From assembly GCA_002418285.1 (NCBI GenBank), contig DIDT01000066.1, positions 1 through 64,000 on the forward strand: a stretch of DNA of 64,000 nt, read 5' to 3'. The translations under genes and the position numbers were made by a program. Positions 1-7,389 of the stretch are shown piece by piece. Origin of the DNA: Phycisphaerales bacterium UBA5793. GTDB taxonomy: Bacteria; Planctomycetota; Phycisphaerae; Phycisphaerales; UBA5793. The first letter of the stretch is position 1, and each line of letters opens with the position of its first letter. The notes under the pieces were generated by a model. It saw nothing but the letters and a program-made list of their open reading frames with translations. It had not been told where the DNA came from and did no database searches.

Positions 1-764
1 GCCTGGTTGTCGTGAATGTCGATGATCTGCCGATCGACCCATTTCACGGCGTGCTCGTTGCTGTTGAAGTTGCCCGTCTGCGACACGCCGACAATGACTC
101 CGGCGTCGTTGATGCGTTCCGCCACCGTCACCCGATCGGCCAGCGACGGCAACTCGCTCATCTCCCCGTTCTCCCAGATCCAGGCGCGCGAACTGTTGGG
201 CGGCACATTGGCGCGGCCGACGACCTGTCCGACATTGTTGATGTCCCATGCAACGCTGGGTCGATCGGCGTACAGCGACCCCAGGTCGGTCATCTGCCCG
301 TCTTCCCAGAGGAACGCGTGCGCGCCTGCCGGATCCTGCTCAGGCAGATCCGCCGCACCGACAATCTGTCCAAGGTCGTTGATGCCGTACGCGGCGCTGT
401 GCTGCCCGCCGAGAGTGCCGAGAAGCACAACGCGACGATCGCCGTACCACACGGTAGCCAATCGCTGCGGGTCTACCCAACTCCAACCGGCAATGTCGTT
501 TTGCTCGTTGATCGCCTTCGCATCGCCCTCACCCATCGCGAGCATCGAGCCGTTAGACCATGTGCCAATCGTTGGGCTGTACTCCGCCATCGGGCACGTT
601 CCCGCCGCGAAGACACCCGATTGAGTCACGGCATCGGGAACGCTCGTGCATGTCGATTGCGGATGAACGGGGATCACGAAGACCGCATAACGATAGTCCT
701 GCGCGAATGTCAACTTTGGACACAGCAACAACGCGCTCAACGCGAACAGCATTCGGCAATTCAT
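1..764 (-). CDS. HAF-repeat secreted protein, C-terminus cut off by window edge
   Basis: Read directly from the minus strand: an open frame runs from ATG at 764 to the left edge (about 254 residues visible). It begins with a signal peptide (MNCRMLFALSALLLC... ending near TFAQ). It then has at least three HAF-type extracellular repeats, each with a pattern like LGTLGGQHSAAYGINDLGQ, VVG and AFLWEDGQMTDLG. The start is well supported by a strong Shine-Dalgarno AAGGAGGT at 772-779, seven bases upstream. HAF-repeat proteins are predicted exported, propeller-like proteins of unknown function. The C-terminus is outside the window, so it is not known whether this protein carries the C-terminal domain common to other secreted proteins here. 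Confidence 0.85.
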   Translation of the reverse strand, partial: MNCRMLFALSALLLCPKLTFAQDYRYAVFVIPVHPQSTCTSVPDAVTQSGVFAAGTCPMAEYSPTIGTWSNGSMLAMGEGDAKAINEQNDIAGWSWVDPQRLATVWYGDRRVVLLGTLGGQHSAAYGINDLGQIVGAADLPEQDPAGAHAFLWEDGQMTDLGSLYADRPSVAWDINNVGQVVGRANVPPNSSRAWIWENGEMSELPSLADRVTVAERINDAGVIVGVSQTGNFNSNEHAVKWVDRQIIDIHDNQ

Positions 765-779
765 TGGCGACACCTCCTT

Positions 780-2080
780 CAATCGGAGACGGGCGGAGGG
801 GCGATCCTCCTCCGCCCGGTTGCTGAACACATATCAGTCACCGCAAGGCGGACACGGCGCACTCGGACAGGCCGTCTCATGCGGATTCCACGGCGATATC
901 GAGAAGTTGCCTGCCGCAGTCTCGAGAAAAAAACGGGACAGGTACGTTTGTTTGACGCGTGCGTCTCTCCGGCGGCTGCAGGCAGCGTTCGTTCGGACGA
1001 AGGGTGGCGAAAAGCACCGCTCTGGGAGCGCCTCCCACCGGGTTGGACGTTTGATTGCACCCGCCCACGTCCTTCGCTTCCCATCGCGTCTCGCCCTCGA
1101 GCTCGGCATTCCCCAATCCCGCAGCGGCAGCGACGTTACGCTCCTGTCCGTAAGTTAACCTCCGGCTGATCCGCGCGACAGCAAGAAAACCTCAACGCCA
1201 TCGCGTATCAGGGTGGATTTCTCTGGTTCGCCGGGCGCCGCCCAGAGCGAGGCTCCCTGACCTGAGGTCATTCGAAGGCCGCGACCCGAAGGGTCGCGAT
1301 CTCCCCGAAGGGGCCTGAGCGATGAGTCGAACGGCTGCGGTAAGTTCCGGTTCTTCCGCATTCTCATCCAAACCATGCATTACTTCGTGCATTCTCCGTG
1401 TCCACCGTGACTCGGTGGTGAATCCCTTCCGCCTTCCGCACACGCGCGCACCACTTCAATCTCATCCCGTGCGCGGCCTTCCCGAAAACGCAGAAAAGTT
1501 GAGCAAAACTCCAAATCACCCCCCTCAGAAAAATGAAAATCGATCAAAATTCCTGATTCGGCCCGCACAGAGGCGCTCATTTACACAAACGCGCGCCGCA
1601 GCGCGCGCCAGCGCTCAAAAATCGCGCACAGAAGCGCTCCGGCGCGCATGAAAAGTTCCCAACATGGTGCATCTCCGTGTTGGCACGCATTTTGCGTTGC
1701 ACATTTTCTGAAACCGCCACTCACGCCGCGCCGCCCGCGAAAAAACTTGTCCACCCTCGCGCGACCCACTCACCACCAACGTCGTTTTCACATCGCCACG
1801 CGGCCCGACTTCGCACGCCGGCGCACCCGAATCCCTATTGGTAGAGATGCTTTTCAATCGCCGACAACACGACATCGCCATCGCTGATCTCACCAGACCG
1901 ACGCGCCAGCGAGGACGAACTTCCTTCTCAACCAGGACTCTTCGCTCGCGCGTCAGTCTGATTCACCCCATCACCTACTCACCCAATCACCCCATCATCC
2001 TCGCAGCCCCTGTGCCCCGCCCAAGGACATCAATCCGTCACTCCATCATCGCCTGTCCCGAGTGTCGGATGCATGACGCC
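780..2080. other. 1.3 kb without a convincing gene
   Basis: No open frame here shows family resemblance or a good start. A hairpin at 790-818 (10-bp perfect stem, arms CGGGCGGAGG and CCTCCGCCCG) lies just upstream of the HAF gene. It could be a 5' UTR structure or the terminator of a short frame (834-1109, minus) that ends in a Cys-rich tail. Two GAA-loop hairpins lie at 1280-1313. The part from about 1930 to 2040 is pyrimidine-rich and low in complexity. Confidence 0.6.
1280..1313. repeat. two adjacent GAA-loop hairpins
   Basis: CGCGACCC at 1280-1287 and GGGTCGCG at 1291-1298 form a perfect 8-bp stem with a GAA loop. Directly after it CCCC-GAA-GGGG (1303-1313) forms a second one. No run of T follows, so a terminator role is uncertain; an intergenic palindromic repeat is equally possible. 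Confidence 0.5.
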
Positions 2081-3505
2081 TCAATGTGCGTTCGGATGCC
2101 GGAACCCGTGCAGTAGGGTCAGCCAGAGGATCCGCAGGTCAAAGAGGACCGACCAGTTGCGGATGTAGTAGAGGTCGTACTGGAGCCGCTTGCGCAGGCT
2201 GGTGTCGCCGCGCAGCCCGTTGACCTGGGCCCAGCCGGTCATGCCCGCCTTGACGTTCTGCCGCAGCATGTAGCCGCGCCAGTCTTCGCGGAAGTGTTCG
2301 AGCAGATCGAGCCGCTCGGGTCGCGGCCCCACCAGCGACATATCGCCGCGTATGACGTTGAAGAGTTGCGGCAGCTCATCGAGGCTGAAATGGCGCAGCC
2401 ACGCGCCAATGCGGGTGATGCGACGGTCATCGCGACGTGTCCATTCTTCAACGCCGCGCCCGTTGGGCCCATCTTCGACGGCCCCAGCCATCGTCCGGAA
2501 CTTGTACATTCCAAACGGTCGCCCGCCCATGCTGGCCCGCGACTGGCGGAAGAACACCGGCCCGCCGTCTTCAAGCTTGACCAGCGCTGCAATGAGCAGC
2601 ATGAGCGGCGCGAAGATGATCATCGCCGCAAACCCCACGCCGAGATCAACAAGTCGCTTGACCATCGCCCCGTAGCCGGTCAGCGGGCTCTGCCGCACGC
2701 TGAGCACCGGCATGCCTTCGAGCTCGGAAATCGCCAGGTTGATGGGCATGTAGCGCGGACTGACGTCGGGGATGATTCGCACCTCGACCGGATAGCGCGA
2801 CAGCTTCATCAGCACACTGGGCAACAGGTACGAACGACTCTGGGGCAACGCGATGATCACGCCGTCCACCGGTCGCTGCTGGAGCACGGCTTCAAGATCA
2901 TCCAGCCCGCCGCGCACCGGATGATCGAGGCAGGTCTCGCGGCGGGTGGTGTCGTGATGGCTGATGAAGTAGGCACAGTTGATACCCGTCCAGCTGTTGC
3001 GCTGGAAGGTGTGGCAGGCAATCTGCCCGAGTCGGCCGGTGCCGATGATCGCCATGTGCCGCCGGTTCCAGCCGTGTTCGCGGAAGGTCCGCAGCACGAG
3101 TCGAAAGGCGTAGCGGTGGATCGTCAGACACACCATCAGGCAGACGGGAAGCGAGATGATCTCGAGCGTCGCGGTGTTCGCCCCGGCGTACGTCGGCAGG
3201 AAGATGTTCCACGCGAGGATCGTGAGCCCCCAGCCGACGATGACGGCTTTGCCGATGTCGAGCAGTTCACTGTCAAAGCTGCGATCGCGCCGCGGCCGGT
3301 AGAGGCCGAAGATCGCCATGCACGCGAGCATGATGGGCACCCCCACCGCCATGGCCAGCAGCGACTGACGCGTGAACCAGTCGACGGGGGTGTTGGACAC
3401 CATGCGGCGGGCCAGCAGGTGGGCCACCACAAATCCCGCGCCGAGCACGACGGTGTCGATGCCGCTGAGCAGCGAGACGAAGACTTGATGACGTTCCTTA
3501 AGCAT
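2081..3505 (-). CDS. undecaprenyl-phosphate sugar phosphotransferase (WcaJ/EPS type)
   Basis: 474 residues, the usual length for the polyprenyl glycosylphosphotransferase family. The N-terminal third has four to five membrane helices. A central Rossmann-like part follows (AIIGTGRLGQIA near residue 155). The C-terminal catalytic domain shows the family signatures KFRTM, DELPQLFNV, GPRPE and GMTGWAQVNG, with the closing LYYIRNWS segment. Members transfer a sugar-1-phosphate, often glucose or galactose, to undecaprenyl phosphate at the inner face of the membrane and so start exopolysaccharide assembly. No other polysaccharide genes lie beside it. The donor sugar cannot be read from the sequence. 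Confidence 0.93.
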   Translation of the reverse strand: MLKERHQVFVSLLSGIDTVVLGAGFVVAHLLARRMVSNTPVDWFTRQSLLAMAVGVPIMLACMAIFGLYRPRRDRSFDSELLDIGKAVIVGWGLTILAWNIFLPTYAGANTATLEIISLPVCLMVCLTIHRYAFRLVLRTFREHGWNRRHMAIIGTGRLGQIACHTFQRNSWTGINCAYFISHHDTTRRETCLDHPVRGGLDDLEAVLQQRPVDGVIIALPQSRSYLLPSVLMKLSRYPVEVRIIPDVSPRYMPINLAISELEGMPVLSVRQSPLTGYGAMVKRLVDLGVGFAAMIIFAPLMLLIAALVKLEDGGPVFFRQSRASMGGRPFGMYKFRTMAGAVEDGPNGRGVEEWTRRDDRRITRIGAWLRHFSLDELPQLFNVIRGDMSLVGPRPERLDLLEHFREDWRGYMLRQNVKAGMTGWAQVNGLRGDTSLRKRLQYDLYYIRNWSVLFDLRILWLTLLHGFRHPNAH

Positions 3506-3898
3506 GTGTGTCCAACCCTGTCATCGACGCAAGCGGCATCCCGTGGCCACCGATCGACCGACGCGGACCGCGCGTCCCTGCTCCGGCCTTCGGCTCATGC
3601 TAGCACTTCCACTCCACGATCAGCCAAGTGGGGCTCCCTCGCCTCGGAGAGGCCAAGAGACCGGGCTGGCGGGGACGTCGAACTGCGCGTTTCGAACCGC
3701 CGCCCGCTGGTCGGAGGCTGCCGCCGCCGACACGTGGATGACCATAGCCGAACCCTGGATGGGGCTCAAGTCAGGGCGAAACCCGACCGGGAGGTACGAT
3801 TCAATAGGCTCGTCGGCCTACAGTTCTGTCGGATGCGACTCGCCAGCCGACGACGGTATCGCCGCGGTGGGTCGAACCATCAGGAAGTGAGAAAGACC
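3506..3898. other. divergent intergenic region
   Basis: About 390 bases separate the sugar transferase and the secreted protein, which are transcribed away from each other. An open frame on the plus strand spans it but has shadow-like composition, no recognisable domain and no good ribosome site. Promoters for both genes are expected here, but none is clear enough to place. Confidence 0.5.
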
Positions 3899-4984
3899 AT
3901 GTTGTCATTGCGCCCACCCCTTTGCGTTGTCGCTGTGTCTGTCGTTTGCGCCGGCACTGCCTTCATGACATCTGGCGCCCGCGCCCAACTCTTTGTGGGC
4001 CTGGAAGGCTCGGCGCCGCAGACTCGGTCGACTGACCTTTCCGGCTTCCCGAACGTCACGTGGACGAATCATTTCGCCTTTGATGTAAGTGGAGCCGCCG
4101 CGTCGCCCGATGGCACGCTGTACCTGTGCAACGGGGCGTTCACGACCAAGCTGTACACCTCGACCTTGAATGGCCCACCCGTGCTTCGTTCGACGCTGGA
4201 CAAGGACATGTCAGCGCTCGCGTATGGACGCGGCAATCTGTACGGCTATTCGAACTACGCCGACCCCAAGGGCATCTACCAGATCGATGTGAACACCGGG
4301 GTCACGACGCTCGTTCTCGACGTCTACACGAACACCGGGTTCCGCTACTTCGGTCTCGACTACAACCCGGTCGATGATCTGTTCTACGGCTACACGGAGT
4401 ACGGCGACAGCGGGTTGTACTCGATCAACATCGACACCGGTGAGCAGATCAAGATCGCTGGTCCGATTCCCGCATCCAACTCGCAGGGTCGCGGACTGGC
4501 CGTGGGCCGTCACACCGTCTACATCACCGCCACGCGCGGCGACGACGGCATCCCGCACTACGCCTATGAGCTGTCGCAAGGGCCCAACGGCACGTGGGTT
4601 CCCTTCACGCAGTCGTATCCGAATGACCATGCCACTGGTGGCGCGGCCTACATTCCGCGAGCCGGCTACGACATCGCGCTTCGGCTTACCGGCAACTGCC
4701 CCGGCCAACTTCGCGCCACGGCGACGGGCGCAACGCACGGCGGGCGGGTCGCGTACATCTACGCGCGAGGTACCGGCAACGTTCGCATTCCAAATGGGCC
4801 GTGCGCGGGAACGCAACTCGGCCTCAACGCGACGGCGCAACTGGCGACGCTGGTCAACGCGGATTCGAACGGAACTGCAACGCTGAGTCGCAATGTGCCG
4901 GGATACGTGTGCGGCGGAGCGATTGTGTTGCAGGCGCTGGACCTGACGACGTGTACGCCGTCGAACGTGGCCCCCACGCCGTAG
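3899..4984 (+). CDS. secreted propeller-like protein with shared C-terminal domain
   Basis: 361 residues. The ATG at 3899 was chosen because it opens a typical signal peptide (about residues 1-29, cut near ARAQ) and has AGGAAGTGAG just upstream; the open frame extends further upstream only as a shadow. The middle (about 40-260) has repeats such as LYGYSN and FYGYTEYGDSGLYSINI, as in seven-bladed propeller or YVTN-like proteins. The last 100 residues are a divergent copy of the C-terminal domain seen in other secreted proteins of this window: GNCPGQ, IPNGPCAGTQLGL, a late Cys-Gly-Gly and the end CTPSNVAPTP. Function unknown; an extracellular location is inferred. Confidence 0.85.
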   Translation: MLSLRPPLCVVAVSVVCAGTAFMTSGARAQLFVGLEGSAPQTRSTDLSGFPNVTWTNHFAFDVSGAAASPDGTLYLCNGAFTTKLYTSTLNGPPVLRSTLDKDMSALAYGRGNLYGYSNYADPKGIYQIDVNTGVTTLVLDVYTNTGFRYFGLDYNPVDDLFYGYTEYGDSGLYSINIDTGEQIKIAGPIPASNSQGRGLAVGRHTVYITATRGDDGIPHYAYELSQGPNGTWVPFTQSYPNDHATGGAAYIPRAGYDIALRLTGNCPGQLRATATGATHGGRVAYIYARGTGNVRIPNGPCAGTQLGLNATAQLATLVNADSNGTATLSRNVPGYVCGGAIVLQALDLTTCTPSNVAPTP

Positions 4985-5060
4985 ACGCTGTCACCGGAGG
5001 AAGCCGACTGTGGGGTGCTCCTATGGGCATGGCGCTCCGCCACTACTACCATGCGCTCGG

Positions 5061-5627
5061 ATGGCCGATCGACCCGCACTTGAAGCCTTCACTCCGAACC
5101 TGCGGCAACCGTGCCCGCATTGCGGGTATGACATTCCGCCGGGCGCGACGTTCTGTCCGCACTGCACGCGGCGGGTGCTGGCGTTTGAACTGTGCTCAGA
5201 GTGCCGGGAGCCGGTGTCGATCGATGCGAAATACTGCCCCTACTGCTCGCAGCGCATTCGACACTCTCGACCGGACTCGGCGTCGGCGACGATTGACGCC
5301 AACATCGAGATCAAGGCCTCGCGGCTCGGTTGCTTCCTGACGACCGCGAGTTTCACAGCGCTGTTTCATCCGCCGGTTATTCATGCGGCGGGCGACCGCG
5401 TCCGCATGACGAGTTGGTCGATGCTGGGGTTGCGCATTCACGACCAGGAGATTCGCATCGAGCGCATCGCATCGGTCCGGACCACCAAGGGGATCTTCTG
5501 GGATGCACTCGTGATCGAGACGTTCGGCGGGGCAACCGATGATCTCGGCCAGCGCGGCTTGCGCAAGAGCGACGCCAAGCGGATGGCGTCGATCATCAAG
5601 GCGGCGCTTTCGGGCCGTGACGATTGA
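5061..5627 (+). CDS. double zinc-ribbon protein
   Basis: 188 residues from MADRPALEAF. Three CxxC pairs appear in the first half: CPHCGYDIPPGATFCPHC, CSEC and CPYC. These form a double zinc ribbon of the kind found in many regulatory or scaffolding proteins. The second half has no Cys pattern and includes RIHDQEIRIERIASVRTT, which resembles a small PH-like beta fold used in membrane-associated domains. An in-frame start 17 codons upstream (5010) is possible but reads as low-quality sequence. Its stop is 39 bases before the cobalamin adenosyltransferase, so the two may be co-transcribed. Function unknown. Confidence 0.75.
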   Translation: MADRPALEAFTPNLRQPCPHCGYDIPPGATFCPHCTRRVLAFELCSECREPVSIDAKYCPYCSQRIRHSRPDSASATIDANIEIKASRLGCFLTTASFTALFHPPVIHAAGDRVRMTSWSMLGLRIHDQEIRIERIASVRTTKGIFWDALVIETFGGATDDLGQRGLRKSDAKRMASIIKAALSGRDD

Positions 5628-5666
5628 TCGGCTCCGCTCAGCCGCCCCGCGACTACGATTGCTTGC

Positions 5667-6239
5667 ATGAAACTCTACACCCGCACCGGCGATGATGGTT
5701 CGACTGGTCTGCACGGCGGCGATCGCGTGTCCAAGACGGATCCGCGCGTGGAGGCGTATGGGCAATGCGATGAACTGAACGCCGCGCTAGGCTGGGCGCG
5801 GTGCGCCGCGGATGCATCGCATTTCGGATTGATCGTCGAATGCCTCGATGAGTTGCAGAGGATGCTCTTTGAGATCGGCGCTGACCTGGCCACGCCGGGC
5901 GGCTCATCGGCTCGCCGAAAGGTGAGTCCGATCGGCGATGCGGACATCACGAAACTCGAGATGTGGATTGACAAGGCGACGGAGCAGTGCGAAGAGCAGA
6001 AGACGTTTGTTCTGCCCGGCGGGACGGAACTCGCAGCGCGACTGCATCTGGCGCGGACCATCTGCCGGAGGGTGGAGCGGCGGGTGATTGCGCTCGGCAC
6101 ATCGGACGCGGAATCGGGTCCGACGAACCGCAATGTGGTGTATCTCAATCGGGCCGGCGATCTCCTGTTTGCGCTGGCGCGACTTGCGAATCACCTTGAG
6201 GGCGTTGCGGATGTGCCTTGGCATCCGCGGGGGAGGTAG
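5667..6239 (+). CDS. pduO: ATP:cob(I)alamin adenosyltransferase, PduO/MMAB type
   Basis: 190 residues, full length for the family. The N-terminal ATP-binding motif is clear (KLYTRTGDDGSTGLHGG with SKTDPRVEAYGQCDELN), as is the C-terminal RTICRRVERRV...NRNVVYLNRAGDLLFALAR segment. The enzyme transfers the 5'-deoxyadenosyl group of ATP to cob(I)alamin and makes coenzyme B12 for mutases and similar enzymes. No corrinoid synthesis or mutase gene is adjacent, so it may salvage cobalamin. The upstream zinc-ribbon gene is the likely operon partner. Confidence 0.96.
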   Translation: MKLYTRTGDDGSTGLHGGDRVSKTDPRVEAYGQCDELNAALGWARCAADASHFGLIVECLDELQRMLFEIGADLATPGGSSARRKVSPIGDADITKLEMWIDKATEQCEEQKTFVLPGGTELAARLHLARTICRRVERRVIALGTSDAESGPTNRNVVYLNRAGDLLFALARLANHLEGVADVPWHPRGR

Positions 6240-6274
6240 CGCGAAAGGGGTGGTACGAAAGGTCGGACGCCGAA

Positions 6275-6382
6275 GCTCCGCTCGCACGCATCACCCGAGG
6301 CGGGATGATGCGTGGCACCCTGACTTGATCGCGCTTGCTCCGCTCGCACGCATCACCCGAAGCGGGTTGATGCGTGGCACCC
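6275..6382. repeat. two direct copies of a 46-bp palindromic element
   Basis: Copies at 6275-6320 and 6337-6382 begin GCTCCGCTCGCACGCATCA and end GGCACCC, with only about two mismatches. Within each copy ACGCATCA and TGATGCGT are inverted, so each can fold into a hairpin. The pair lies between two converging genes (adenosyltransferase and TPR protein), typical of REP-like intergenic elements. Confidence 0.75.
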
Positions 6383-6400
6383 CAACTCATTCGGTCCGTG

Positions 6401-7285
6401 CTAGACGCCGCCGAGTTCGGCCAGGCGCCTGATGCGATCGGGTTCCCCTTCGGTAAGCCAAGCGTCCTGTGACAGTTCGGCGTGGGCTTTGGCAAACCAG
6501 GGCTTTGCTTCCTCGGCGCGGCCGAGTTCGTGCAGGCATTCGCCGAGTTCTTCAAAGACGTAGCCGCTTGTTGTGCCGCGCAGCTCGTGCTCGCGCAGCA
6601 GTTCTCGCTGCATGGCGAGCGCTTCATCGAGTCGGCGCATGGAGCGGAGGCACCGCGCGATGCACCAGCGGGCGATGCCGATCTCCTCGTCGCTCCCCTG
6701 CTGCACACGTGCGTGCAGCGCGGCTTCGAAGTGGGCCAGGGCCTCGTCGTAGCGTCCCATGGGGTGCAGCGTCCAGCCGAGATTGTTGTGCAATGAGGCG
6801 GCCCAGCGCCGCGCCCGCGGGCAGCGCGATGCCTCTGCCATCGACAGCGCCTTGAGGTTCCACTCCCTCGCTTCGTCGCTATCGCAGGTGATGGCGACCA
6901 TGTGGGCGGCATCGACGGCGAGATCATCTTCTTCGTTGTGGGCTGCCAGTTCGCAGGCCTGTTCGAACAGCGGCCGCGCTTCACTCTTCTTTCCCGATGA
7001 GTTCAGTACCCGGCCGCGCTCGAGGAGAAGTCGAACGCGGACAAACGGCGGCAGGTCTTTCATGGCTTCGACTTCATCGAGGGTGCGAGCGGCCTCTTCG
7101 AACCGGCGTTGCAGACCCTGGGCCCGGGCGATCTGCGTCATGAGTTCGGCTCGCTGCGCCGATTGAGACGCGCTGAGCCGCGCCAGGTGTTCGCGAAAGC
7201 GCTGCTCGCTCGCTGCGGGATCGTTGAAGTTCCACGTCGGCCGCCAGTCGTGCGATTGAGGACCGTGGGACGTCTGCTCGGACAT
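6401..7285 (-). CDS. tetratricopeptide-repeat protein
   Basis: 294 residues from MSEQTSHGPQ, chosen over an earlier in-frame start because GGAGAAG lies just upstream of it. No signal peptide, so probably cytoplasmic. Repeated helical pairs of the TPR kind fill the protein, for example ARTLDEVEAM, ARPLFEQACELA, LGWTLHPMGRYDEALAHFEAAL, LDEALAMQREL and LGECLHELGRAEEAKPWFAKA. It is probably a scaffold or regulatory partner. It lies downstream of the sigma/VWA pair on the same strand, but a strong hairpin separates it from them. Confidence 0.8.
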   Translation of the reverse strand: MSEQTSHGPQSHDWRPTWNFNDPAASEQRFREHLARLSASQSAQRAELMTQIARAQGLQRRFEEAARTLDEVEAMKDLPPFVRVRLLLERGRVLNSSGKKSEARPLFEQACELAAHNEEDDLAVDAAHMVAITCDSDEAREWNLKALSMAEASRCPRARRWAASLHNNLGWTLHPMGRYDEALAHFEAALHARVQQGSDEEIGIARWCIARCLRSMRRLDEALAMQRELLREHELRGTTSGYVFEELGECLHELGRAEEAKPWFAKAHAELSQDAWLTEGEPDRIRRLAELGGV

Positions 7286-7329
7286 GGGACTTCTCCAGAG
7301 AATCGCTCGGGTCATCATACCAAAGCAAC

Positions 7330-7363
7330 GGCACGCCGCGACTGTCTCTGGTCGCGGCGTGCC
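7330..7363 (-). terminator. intrinsic terminator-like hairpin after VWA gene
   Basis: Perfect 13-bp inverted repeat, GGCACGCCGCGAC at 7330-7342 and GTCGCGGCGTGCC at 7351-7363, 27 bases past the stop of the minus-strand VWA gene. The following T-tract is weak. Confidence 0.7.
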
Positions 7364-7389
7364 GGGAAGGAAGCGTGTGTTGGTGATCC

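Noticed and set aside
834..1109. Small minus-strand frame ending in CPSAPCPPCGD
   Set aside because: The tail looks protein-like and a hairpin follows, but the rest is Arg-rich shadow-like sequence with no start signal.
3504..3890. 128-codon plus-strand frame
   Set aside because: No ribosome site, no family, composition of a shadow frame in a divergent promoter region.
2294..3898. Long N-terminal extension of the secreted protein at 3899
   Set aside because: The extension is antisense to the sugar transferase and the real signal peptide begins at 3899.
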